A DNA stretch of 64,000 nucleotides, taken from positions 207,600,254 to 207,664,253 of the forward strand of contig NC_061509.1 of NCBI RefSeq assembly GCF_022539505.1, read 5' to 3'. How positions within the stretch are numbered: position 1 is the stretch's first letter; each line of letters opens with the position of its first letter. Both the position numbers and the translations under genes were made by a program. The notes below the pieces were generated by a model. The model was not told the origin of the DNA and did not search any database. It saw only the letters and a list, made by a program, of their open reading frames with translations. This DNA is from Lolium rigidum (lineage: Eukaryota > Streptophyta > Magnoliopsida > Poales > Poaceae). This document shows, one piece after another, positions 42,532 to 53,843 of this stretch.

Positions 42532-43289
42532 TTTATCCTTGAATGATGCCTGTATCATGCTTGTCCTGCTATTCTCAAACAACGCCCGTTAAATTCTACC
42601 CCGGTATGCCGGGGTTTATGATGTAAGTTAAACTTAAGCTCTTTCTGGCTGTGGTACAACTTCTGCCGGTGTCTTGTACACCGGTAACCTATTAAGTTAT
42701 GTTGGTTTGCGACTTAGCATTTTTGCTTATCGGTTTGATTTTGGTCTTGCATCGCAATGATTCCGAAATTGTTTCTGCATCCAATTTGATGCACACTTGG
42801 CTCTTTTGCTTTGGCTCGCCTACCTTCTCTCGGGTGTTTTTGGCGTATGAGCACAAAGTTCTTTTACCAAGCAAGCATTTTCTTGAACTTAGAAATAACT
42901 CGAAATTTTTGCAAAAACCGGTATAACCGGGGTTAGTTAAACTTTTCCGGATTGTTCTTTCCCGGTCCTCCTCTTCGCAGTTCATGTGCTTATCCCCTAC
43001 CGGTTTATCTTGCTTGCCATGAAGCCGGGTTACGGATACAGACAGCAGTCGAAGACTCCGGTAGGATTTAGCACACTACTAAACCGGAAAGAAAAAACGT
43101 TCAATAAGCAACCGGTAAACTGAAAAAATAGACAAGTTACATGCAACCTTAGTGGGGTAGTCCCCGAGATTCATTCGAGGTTCCGACATCTTTTATTCAT
43201 AGCAAATAAGGTACAAAAAGGAACTTCTTACACCACAACTTCAAGAGTAGAAAGGACGCAACAAAGCTACATTCCATGGACGCTTGGTC
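42532..43289. other. Non-coding region between extra gene and pol
   Basis: This is the 3' UTR of the extra gene and the spacer to the integrase C-terminus. CCGGT motifs are frequent. No ORF is supported. Confidence 0.5.
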
Positions 43290-44931
43290 TCCTCTCCGAC
43301 CTGTCCGCCTTTCCTTTCTTCCATTCCCGTGCATCAATCGGTAGTAGGCATCATTGTGGAGAGCCTTGCTCACAATGAAAGGCCCTTCCCATGGCGGGGA
43401 AAGCTTGTGCCTGCCTTCAGCTGCGCTGCACTAGGCGTAGCACTGGTCTCCTTCCCGGAAAACTCTCGGTTAACCTTCCTGCTGTGATAGCGTCCGAGGT
43501 TCTCGCTGGTAAATGGCTGTTCTTGCCAAGGCCAGCTCTCTTGCTTCTTCTAGCAAGTCCACATCGTTCTCTCGAGCTTCCTTTACCTCTTCTTCGTTAT
43601 ATAGTTGCACCCTTGGTGAATCATGGAGAATGTCGGTTGGTATGACCGCTTCGCTCCATAAACCATGAAAAATGGAGTGTATCCGGTTGACCGGTTTGGA
43701 GTAGTTCTTATGCTCCACAGCACTGATGGTAGCTCATCGAGCCAACACCCCGGCGATTTTTCTACCGCATCGATGAGTCTCGGTTTGATACCGGAGAGCA
43801 CCAAAGCGTTTGTTCTTTCCACTTGGCCATTGCCTTGTGGGTGTGCGACTGAGCACAAATCCAACCGGATATTGTTGTCCTCACAAAATCTTTTGAACTC
43901 ACCTTGAGCAAAGTTTGTGCCATTGTCGATGATGATGCTATGTGGGTATCCATACCGCAAAATGACATCTTTTAAGAATTTAACCGCTGTGCGCCCATCA
44001 CACTTTGCGATGGGTTTGACTTCTAGCCACTTGGTGAATTTGTCCACCATAACCAAGATGTGGGTCATGTTTCCCCTTGCTGTTTTGAATGGGCCAACCA
44101 TGTCTAGGCACCAAACCGCAAACGGCCAAGTCAATGGTATTGTTTTCAAGCCGGAGGCTGGGGTATGATTTTGCTTGGCGTACCTCTGGCACCCATTGCA
44201 TTTTCTTACCATATCCTCCGCGTTTTCCAAAGCTGTTGGCCAATAGAACCCATGCCGGAACACCTTTGCCACCAGCGCCCTTGAGGAAGCGTGATGTCCA
44301 CACTCTCCTCGGTGAATCTCCTCGAGCATTTCCTTTCCTTCTTCCGGTTCCACACATCTTTGGAGGACACCGGTGACACTTCTCTTGTACATCTCGCCAT
44401 TGATGATAGTGTAAGCCTTGGACCTTCTTTGGATCCTCCTTGATTCATTTTCGTCAACTGGCAAGGTGCCGTTGACTAGGAATTCCTTAATAGGTTTAAC
44501 CCATGATGGTGTCTCCCGAACTAGGAACACCGGTACGTCTATGTCCATGTTGTCCACCAGCATTGTTTCTTCCGGTAGCGCAGCAGCGGCTGATCTTACC
44601 GGAACAGTCCCCGAGTTTACCGGAACAGTCCCCGGGTTTCCTTCGTCGATATCCATTGGTACAATGTGTGACTTCGGTACAAAAATTGATTCCGACTCCG
44701 GACTTGGCTTGATTGATGGTACTCTCAGGTGTGCCAAGGCTATTCCGGGAGGAATTTCTTGTCTGGATGAGCCCAGCTTGGACAAAGCATCCGCAGCCTC
44801 ATTTTCTGCACGCGGTACATGGTGAAACTCACACCCTTCGAAGAAGCCGGCAATCTTTTGCACGTGAAACCGGTACGAGGCCATGTTGGCATCTTTTGCG
44901 TCCCAATCTCCGGAACATTGCTGCACCACAA
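43290..44931 (-). pseudogene. Ty3/gypsy pol fragment: RNase H end and integrase
   Basis: The minus strand opens inside RNase H (KIAGFFEGCEFHHVPRAENE, AADALSKLG). The integrase follows: HHCC zinc finger (HRGECGHHASS...CNGCQRYAKQ) and core with Asp in WCLDMVGPF, Asp in IIIDNGTNF and Glu in GNGQVERTN. After VYGAK a frame change near 43655 leads to AVIPTDILHDSPRVQLYNEE and LEEARELALARTAIYQ. The C-terminal chromodomain-side region is degenerate to about 43290. It is truncated at its N side by the junction at 44931. Confidence 0.9.
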
Positions 44932-45485
44932 GATATGAATCTCCATAGCATTTTCAATTTGTCTAGACCTAGCAATTGTAGCATCTAGAAAAGTTCCCAA
45001 TGAACCACTATCATCAAGCACAGCAGAAATATTATCAGTATTATGAGAGTTTTCAGATTCAGCAGAAGTACCGACATTTGAAGCATGTGGCGGTGAAACA
45101 AGTTTATCAATCACGAGATGGTGAATCAAGAGCAGCGAGAGGTACTCGAGTTGTACCTTTTCTTGTAGTGGATGGTAATATGGCGACCTTAGTATCGCGA
45201 GGTTTACCCATGATGGAGAATTTGCAGCGAACAATATCAATCCAAGTGAACTTCCAAATAAAGCTATGCTCCCCGGCAACGGCGCCGGAAAATAGTCTTG
45301 ATGACCCACAAGTATAGGGGATCGCAACGAGTCTTCGAGGAAGTATTACCCAATTTATTGATTCGACACAAGGGGAGACAAAGAACACTTGAAAGCCTTA
45401 ACAGCGGAGTTGTCAATTCAGCCGCACACTGGAAACGGACTTGCTCGCAAGAGTTTATCGATAGTAACGGTTTTATAGCGATAGC
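44932..45485 (-). mobile_element. Fragment of another gypsy element: gag start, leader and LTR end
   Basis: On the minus strand the LTR 3' end (...ACTTGTGGGTCATCA, ending at 45299) is followed by a GGCGCC-containing primer-binding region, a leader, and a gag start MGKPRDTKVAILPS. After a stop, NVGTSAESENSHNTDNISAV and LDATIARSRQIENAM follow. The family is a high-copy Triticeae gypsy. It is cut on the left at the junction with the other pol fragment and on the right by the assembly gap. Confidence 0.75.
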
Positions 45486-45585
45486 NNNNNNNNNNNNNNN
45501 NNNNNNNNNNNNNNNNNNNNNNNNNNNNNNNNNNNNNNNNNNNNNNNNNNNNNNNNNNNNNNNNNNNNNNNNNNNNNNNNNNNNN
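45486..45585. other. Assembly gap (100 N)
   Basis: Exactly 100 N, a conventional gap of unknown true size. The order or orientation across it is not proven by this sequence. Confidence 0.99.
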
Positions 45586-45925
45586 GATGTTTTCTCTTCT
45601 GTGACTATCTCTTCTGTGCTTGATCCGACCGGTTTTCTTTTTTCCATTGAGAGAAAAATGAGGACATTGTTGCATCTATTTGGTAGGGAATTGGTAAGAA
45701 GTTATGTGCGCAATTCGTGAAGTGTTCAATTCACTAGCCATTAAAATAAACAAATTATCCCTACAAACCATCACTTGAGGATTGGTAAAATGATGCTTTA
45801 TTTGCAGGTTGATGAAGGTATTCAATGAAGCCTTGAATGTGGCATTCGGCACAAAATACCCTAATGCTAACTTGTATTTCCATGAAATTTAGAAAGTGGA
45901 GCTCACATTGCACTAGTATAGAATA
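45586..45925 (+). pseudogene. hAT transposase fragment (ricesleeper-like)
   Basis: After a likely acceptor (TTTGCAG, 45802-45808) the plus strand reads ALNVAFGTKYPNANLYFHEI, then a TAG where hAT proteins usually have Trp, then KVELTLH. This resembles the conserved block of BED-finger/ricesleeper transposases. Only a scrap remains beside the gap. Confidence 0.5.
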
Positions 45926-46200
45926 GACTACCAGTCGTGTGTTTTTTTAGCTGCCAGTTGTGGGCCCTGGTCCGCCACTGATACCGGTATGATTTTACTA
46001 GTCGCGTTAGAGCAAGTACAATAAGTCCTAGTCAGCTGACTATAAGGGGATTTTAGCCTGCGCATCTTCTCTCCTCGCCGCCTTCCACGCCAATCTCCTC
46101 AGGCTGAGGATCGTCCCCGCCGGATAGCTCCATCCCACACTCACCGGCTCCTCTGCCATAGTACATTTGTTTATTCTTTATCTGTTTTGAAACTGGGAAA

Positions 46201-49200
46201 ATGAACGTTGAGGGGAGCGTAATTTCCGGAGGCGATCTGGATGGCGCCTTCGCGACTCCGTCGCCGGCGAGGGAGACTTCGTCTGGATGGCTCGGGGGAA
46301 GTCGTTTCTGGCTACTCCAAGAGTCCGACGACGAAGGGGATGACGGCGAGGAGGAGCCTTTGTCTGGAGGTGCGGATTCCGACGGTTCGTTCAGGTATCT
46401 GTGCCGTACGCCCTCGCCGGCGAGCGGTATAGATATCGCTGATGAATCGCGAGATCTGGCGCGCCGGACTATCAAGCGGATCAAGAAACGTGATGCACAA
46501 CGGCAGGCTACCAAGATTTCTCTGCTGTTTGCGTCCATGGAAGGTACGGCTCTTTCTTCTCCGACGCCGTTGGGCAGTCTGTCAGTTAAAAGCAAAATCT
46601 TGGCTCGGCCGGTTCTAGAACCCTCAGTTTTCAACGATGATAACGACGGCGGTTGGATGGTGGTTTGCCGGAGGCGTCGGCCGCCGGCGATCACTGAAAA
46701 CGTCTCTGATTCAAATAAAGTGAATGACAAAAATTCATCGGATATTCCTGGTATGGGCCTGGATCGATTGCGGGCTAGCCCAGCCAGATATCCTATCCGT
46801 CCAAATCCAGTTGTGGAGACGAATTTGTCTTTGCAGCGGGTTCGGCGGGTCGTGGATCCTGGGCCACGTCAAGCAAGGGTCGGAGGGGTACACGCAGGTC
46901 ATGCCTTCAGGAAACTGTTAGGGTTCATCTGGCGGAAAATAGCGCCTGGTGAACCTGTGTGGCGGCGGCTCGATTCTCCGTCGAAGATGAGCGGAGATGG
47001 TGGCCGTGGAGGCTTCAATCCTGGGCGTGGTACTTTCAACGCTGGACGTGGTGGTTTCCAGGGTCGTACTGGTTACCAAGGACGCGGATATCAGGGAAGA
47101 GGAGGGTTTCAGGGACGCCATGGCTTCCAAGGTCGCGGGAACGCGGCGCCGCGCAGCCGGCAGGGGACCGGTTGGGGAGGCCACCGTGCTTATCAAGGTT
47201 CATTGGATCCTTCTGCTTTGGGGAGTGGGTCCAACTTTGTGCAAGGTGAAAGTAGCAACATGGGGGCCTCGAACAACGACAATCAGCGTCAACCTTGGGC
47301 GCAAAATAATCAGAGGAACAATGGGTATGGCCCTGGAAACAATGGAGGTTTTGGTGCGCAGCAGCAGCGATGGCAGGGTGATCGTGCATACCAATACCGT
47401 CCTCGTGATAACATGCAATAACGGTCGGGTATTGACCCTGATCTACTTCAGCAGACAGTGCAAGCAGTTGTCGCCGCGGTCACGGCAGCAACAAAGACTA
47501 CAGAGCCAGCTCCGGGAGTTCCTTCGGCGATTACAGTACCTGGAGGAGCTGGGCAGTCTACGGATCAATCAGTTGTGATGCCCGAGGCAGCTCCTCAAGC
47601 ACAGGAGGTACTGGATAACCAGGGGACAGTAACTAAAACAAAAGATAGTGAAGGGCAAGGTCCTCATAAGAAGAAGAAGGAGGAGAAGTCGGGATGTTTT
47701 AGGTGTAAGCAACCTGGACACCACCTTGACAATTGTCCTACTCCATTTTGTGATCTATGTGAGTCTGTTCATCATGCCACTCATGTTTGTCACTTACATC
47801 AAGCCACCAAACCCACAGCTATTCTCCATGGCTATGCAAATGAGGCCTTGATTTTTTTTGAGCTTGCATGTGGTGCTTTCAAAGCTAAGGTGGAGAACCC
47901 AAGACTTGCTAAGATCACTGTGGAGGGAGATGCTATGACAATTCCCGAGCTCATTGATCAACTTAAGAAGATAGTTCCTTCTGAAAAGTTCAATTGGGAA
48001 GTTTTCCATCTCAAGGAGAATATCTATAGGGTCAAACTTCCAAGTAAGTTAGAAGTGCAGCGTCTTAAAAATCTTGGTACGTATATTTGCAATGATAGGG
48101 AGTCACACCTTGTTTTTGATATTTGGTCTTCTTTGGAGGAGCCAATGTATATGTTACCAGAGGTTTGGGTTCGTGTGACTGGTGTGCCTAGTGACATTAT
48201 ATCTGATTATTTGTCCCTATGGGGTGTGGGCACTCTTTTTGGTAAGACGCTGGATGTGGATATGGCTTTTACTAGGAAACATAAGGTGCTTAGGATCAAA
48301 ATTGGTTGTTTGGACAGGCGTCTTATTCCTAAAGATAGTGACATGTTTATTAGAAGGGGTTTTTTCAAACTTTTCTTTGAAGTTGAGGATGATAATGGGA
48401 ATCAAGAGGTAGATATGCTTGAGGTTAATAATGGTGGATATGGAAATGATGATGCGTCAAATGGTGAACACAACAAAGAAGGGGAGAATTCAATGGATAT
48501 GGACCCAAAGGGAAAAGATGAGGCTATTAATTCAAACAATGGAGGACAAGATGGGGCTTTCATGAGTAATGGAGTCCAAGGGATGCATTTGGCTCAAACA
48601 GAAATTAGTTTTGGGGCTATCAAGGTGCCACTTAGCCCATCAGGTGATTATTTATCTACAAAAAATTTGAGTCCAAATAATTTTTCTCATAATTCTATTG
48701 CAAATGTCCATTTTCGGCTAAAAGACAACCCTGTTTCTGATCCCAATGTTGATTCTGTGGCAGGGATACCGACTTGGGGATTGCCCCATGTTTTCTCGGG
48801 ATCGGTGAAGCTGCCTGGCAGTGGGAGTGGCAGCGCTGAGGTGCAGCAGCTGTCTGCCTCGAAGCAGGCGTCGTCAGCTGATGGAGGGCGTGCGGGCGAA
48901 CCGGAGCCGAACACGTGCGGGTGTGCTGCTCTCACAGGAGTAGAGGGCGGATCCGGTGTGGCCAGGGTGTTACCATTTGGCAATGTCGAAGACTGGCCGA
49001 CGGTGCAGAAGATCTGCATGCAGCAGAGGCCGGTGAGTGGCCTGTCACCGCGGCAGGGCACGCAGGAGCAGAAAAAGAGAGGTGGATCCTCTACGCCGGT
49101 GCAGAAGATTTTGAGCACAAACTCGGGCTCGCTGCCACAGACGATCCCGATGGTTAGCCCTGCGCGGGACCGGACAGACTGCACCAATCATTGCAAGGTG

Positions 49201-50166
49201 GTTGGCCAATCATTGCAGAATCTGACCTCTGCAGTGCGTGGATCTTCTGTGCATAGTGCGCATGTAGCTTCTGGTATGGACCATGGTTCTCATTATTCTT
49301 CTATTTGTCTTAATTTAAAGAATTGTGGAAATGAGTTTATGATGACCGGTGAAAATTTATTTAATACAGGGTTTGTGGATGATACAAGTTCAATGGGAAC
49401 TTTTGATTTGGCTCAAGACATCAATGGAGAAGCGTTTAAGTTACATGGAGGAGATGGGAAACTAAATAGCAATAAGCCGAATAAGATGGGGATTGCCACA
49501 TCTATGGAGGCCATTGGTAATTTAGTTACTACAATCTCAACTGATTTAAATTCTTCTTGCACTCTTAAGCTTATTGATTGTGTCCCTGACAATGTACCAG
49601 CTAATCCTTCTGTTGAGGAGGTTATTGCTTTTGGGGGTATTCCAAAACCCTCACCCGGAATGAGATCAAGCTCCAGGCTGGGACATCAGAAGGATGGGGA
49701 TATGTCTCAGTTAGACAGAGCTATGAAGAGGGCACAAATGCGGGATGATCTTCCCAGTACAGGTAATTTTTCAATTCCGAATTTTTCCATTGTTAATATT
49801 CCAGATACGGATTTTATACATAGAGCAGAGTCTTTAGGTGTGCCCTTGGGGACTAATGATATGGAGGTGTTAAGATCTATTAAAGGAATTAAAAATCTAG
49901 AGGAAAAACGTATATTAACTATGTTGCAAAAAAATGTAGATGACAATTTGTATAAGGATGAGGGGCCATCGACTCTTGTTATGTCCAAAGTATCTACTCT
50001 TTGTGAGGACTTAATTGAGGATGAGAGTGTTCCGCTTGATTTTGATGATTTGTTGGAACACTTAAAGCCGGTTATCAAGGTGAAAAAAACTAGACAAAGG
50101 AAAGTTTATGACACAAACAATATTCGCAAGAGTACTAGGAAGAGATTTAAAAAACAATTATCATAA
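46201..50166 (+). pseudogene. LINE ORF1: RNA-binding gag-like protein, one internal stop
   Basis: One frame runs from MNVEGSVISGGDLDG to the TAA at 50164-50166 (about 1,320 codons), broken only by TAA at 47419-47421. Features in order: acidic N-terminus; RGG-type repeats (GGFNPGRGTFNAGRGGFQGR); a CCHC knuckle CFRCKQPGHHLDNC with a second Cys/His set CDLCESVHHATHVCH; a DUF4283-like domain (FFELACGAFKAKVENPRLAK, VWVRVTGVPSDI); a long Ser/Asn-rich tail. The protein would coat LINE RNA. The stop codon overlaps the ORF2 ATG. Confidence 0.85.
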
Positions 50167-53100
50167 TGCAGAATCTAAAAGGCATGAATTGGAATCCAGG
50201 GGGTTTTGGAGATACTGCAAAGCATTTGTTTGTAAAAGAGGCAATTAGGGAACATAAGTTTGATTTCTTAGCCTTGTTGGAGACTGGGAGATCAAACTTT
50301 TCTATACCTTTTCTAAATCAGCTTGCAGCGGGATATAATTTTTCGTGGTTTTGTTTACCCCCTCATGGTAGGTCTGGAGGTATTCTAGTGGGAATAAATT
50401 CAGATAGCCTACAGGTGATAAAGGTAACCACGGGGGATTTTTGTGTCAAACTTCATATCAAATGTAAAAGAGATGGTTTTGAATGGATTTTTGTGCCAGT
50501 TTATGGGGCTGCCCAAGATTTGCACAAGGGAGAATTTTTAGCAGAATTAGTGCGTATATGTGAATCCGAAACATTACCTATGTTGGTAGGTGGTGATTTC
50601 AATATTATTCGGGAAATGGAAGAAAAGAATAATGATAATTTTAATGCTAGATGGCCCTTTGTGTTTAATGCAATTATCGAACATTTAAACTTAAGGGAAA
50701 TTGCGCTCTCAGGAAGACAATATACGTGGGCGAGTCGTAGAAACGAACCTACATATGAGAAACTAGATAGAGTTCTAGCATCAATTTCTTGGGAACAGAA
50801 ATTTCCTTTAGTGACTGTTCGTGCATTAACCAGGGCAGAGTCCGATCACACACCGATTCTCATTGACTCAGGGGTCAAAGCTCATTTGGGTAATATCTCA
50901 AAATTCTCTTTTGAGCTACATTGGTTGAAACAGGAGGGTTTTTTTTGAGATGATACAAAAGGAGTGGAATTCGGTGTCTAATGGTCTTAATTCTATTGAC
51001 GTTTGGTTAAATAAATTAAGACATATTAGAAAATTTCTCAAAGGCTGGGCAAAAAATCAAAGTGGGAAATACAAAAAAGAAAAAAAGAAATTAATACAAA
51101 TTATAGATCTTTTGGACATTAAAGCAGAAATTAATCCTCTGGAGCCGCATGAGAGAGAGGAGCTTCGAAAAGCCAATGAAGGTTTGCGTAAGTTGAGAAG
51201 GGAATAAGAATCTAAGTGGGCTCAACGAGTGAAAGTTAAACATATCCAGGAAGGGGGGAATAATACAAGGTATTTTCATTTGATTGCAAATGGTAAACAC
51301 CGGAAAAATAAAATATTCCAATTAGAACAGCAAGAAGGGACAATTGTTGGAGAAGACAATCTAAAGGTGTATATCACTGAATTTTATAAAAAATTATTTG
51401 GGTCACCAGAACCAACTAATATTTCATTAATTGAAGGAATGGTGCATGACATTCCACAGATTTCAGTTAATGAAAATGAAATTCTAACAAATCCTTTTAC
51501 TGAAGAGGAGGTGTTTGAGGCGATATCACAAATGGAGCATAATAAAGCTCCAGGACCTGATGGTTGCCCGGCGGAGTTTTACCAAAATTTTTGGAACGTA
51601 ATAAAGTTAGATTTGATGGCACTATTTAATGAGTTAAGTACAGGAGAGTTGTCTCTTTTCAAACTCAATTTTGGGGTCATTACCTTATTACCCAAGAAAG
51701 AGGACGCAGTACAGATCCAACAGTATAGGCCTATTTGCTTACTGAATGTGTGTTTCAAAATTTTTACTAAAGTTGGGACAAATAGAATAACGGGGATTGC
51801 CCCAAAGGTTATTAAACCCACACAAACAGCGTTCATGCCGGGGAGAAATATTTTGGAAGGGGTTGTCATTCTGCATGAGACGATCCATGAACTTCATACT
51901 AAGAAATTGGATGGGGTATTATTTAAGATTGATTTTGAGAAAGCTTATGATAAAGTTAAGTGGTGTTTCCTACAACAAACCTTGAGAATGAAAGGTTTTG
52001 CTACGGAATGGTGTAGCTTAATACAGAAATTCGTTCAAGGTGGGAGTGTGGGAGTTAAAGTAAATGATGACATTGGTCATTATTTTCAAACAAAAAAAGG
52101 TTTGCGGCAAGGGGACCCTTTGTCCCCAATGTTATTCAACATTGTTGTAGATATGCTTGCCATCTTGATTGAACGTGCAAAAAATGATGGTCAAATCAGA
52201 GGGCTTATTCCTCATCTTGTTGAGGGGGGTATCTCTATACTACAATATGCCGACGATACAATCCTTTTTTTGGAACATGACTTACTTAAAGCTGTGAACA
52301 TGAAGCTAATTCTATGTATTTTTAAAGAATTATCGGGACTTAAAATCAATTTCCATAAAAGTGAGTTATTCTGCTTTGGAAAGGTAAAGGATGAGGAGGG
52401 CGAATATAAACAGATCTTTGGATGTGATGTTGGATCTCTTCCCTTTCGATATTTAGGTATCCCAATCCATTACAGAAAACTGAGAAATTCTGATTGGTAT
52501 CCAGTTGAATCACGGTTTGAGAGCAAACTAGGATGCTGGAAAGGAAAGCTTTTATCTTATGGGGATAGATTGGTGCTTATTAATTCAGTTTTAACCAGTT
52601 TACCTATGTTCATGTTATCCTTTTTAGAGGTACCTGTTGGGGTAAGGAAAAGATTGGATTTTTATAGATCTAGGTTTTTCTGGCAATCTGATGAAAATAA
52701 GAAAAAGTATAGGCTTACAAAATGGAATATTGTTTGTCGGCCTAAAGATCAAGGTGGTTTAGGTATTGAGGTACTTGAACTAAAAAATAAGTGCTTATTG
52801 AGTAAATGGTTGTTTAAGTTGCTCAATGAGGAAGGGGTATGGCAGGAATTATTACGTAATAAGTACTTAAGGCATAGGACTTTATCGGCAGTACAATTGA
52901 AGCCCATAGATTCTTCATTTTGGAAGGGTTTAATGCGAGTAAAGGATGAGTTTTTTGATAGAGGTTTTTTTAAATTGGTAATGGAAGGAGTGCTCATTTC
53001 TGGGAAGACGTGTGGTTAGGGAAAACCCCTCTGGCAAATCAATATCCGTCTTTATATAATATTGTGCGTCACAAAAATGTAACGGTAGCTCATGTGTTAG

Positions 53101-53843
53101 CCCAAATCCCACTGTATATTAGTTTCAGAAGGGCATTACTGGGGAACAGATGGAATTCATGGTTGCAGTTATGCCAAATCCTAATGACGGTAAATTTAAA
53201 TGATGAGAGGGATCACTTTGCTTGGGGATTGACATCCAATGGTAATTTTACGGTAAAATCTATGTATGAAGATCTTATGAGCGATCATACCCCATACTTG
53301 AGAAAATATTTGTGGAAGGTTAAAGTTCCTTTGAAAATTCGGATTTTTATGTGGTTCCTTAGTAATAAAGTTTTGTTAACTAAAGACAATTTAGCTAAGC
53401 GGAATTGGAACGGGTGTATGAAGTGTGTTTTTTGTGGTGCACAGGAAACTGCTGAACATCTTTTCATTGCATGTCCTTTAGCTAAATTGCTCTGGCGTAC
53501 GGTTAATTTCACTTTCGACCTTCCACCTCCAACCAATATTACAAATATATTTGGAAATTGGTTAAATGGAGTAGATAGACAATCCAAAGCTTTCATCCGT
53601 GTTGGGGTTTCTGCTTTATGTTGGTCTATTTGGAGGGCAAGAAATGATATTATCTTTAACAAAAAACAATCTTTTCATTATTTGCAGGTTATTCACATGA
53701 TGGCTCAGTGGGTTCAGCTATGGGCTCTCCTTTCACCGGAGGGAGTACGGGATGCCATGGTTTCTGGATGCACACGGTTCCTGATGGTCGCTCAGGATAT
53801 CTTGTGCCAGGCTGGTTGGCGTCATGCTAGTAGGCTACAATGA
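50166..53843 (+). pseudogene. LINE ORF2: endonuclease and reverse transcriptase, frameshifted
   Basis: APE-type endonuclease (MNWNPGGFGDTAKHLF, VGGDFNIIREMEEKN, AESDHTPILI) runs to 50948, where a T-homopolymer shifts the frame. TAA at 51205-51207 interrupts the linker. Reverse transcriptase follows: HNKAPGPDGCPAEFYQNFW, YRPICLLNVCFKIFTK, FKIDFEKAYDKV, GLRQGDPLSPMLFN, and the catalytic LQYADDTILF near 52240-52270. A one-base loss near 52980 precedes the zinc-finger RVT region (VPLKIRIFMWFLSNKVLLTK, CVFCGAQETAEHLFIAC). As written it makes no single enzyme. Confidence 0.92.

Larger units (their letters stand above)
36535..44931 (-). mobile_element. Truncated Ty3/gypsy retrotransposon with antisense extra gene
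   Basis: Read on the minus strand: RNase H and integrase (44931 to about 43290), then a region holding an oppositely oriented multi-exon ORF (38202-42531), then a purine-containing stretch and the 3' LTR (37253-36535). LTR-proximal gag, protease, RT and the 5' LTR are missing; the element is cut at about 44931. An additional ORF between integrase and 3' LTR, in antisense, is known from the Tat/Ogre/Grande branch of Ty3/gypsy. Assignment to that branch is inferred from the architecture and the integrase type. Confidence 0.85.

Noticed and set aside
43284..44988. Plus-strand ORFs over the gypsy pol region
   Set aside because: The minus strand encodes clear RNase H and integrase motifs across the same bases.
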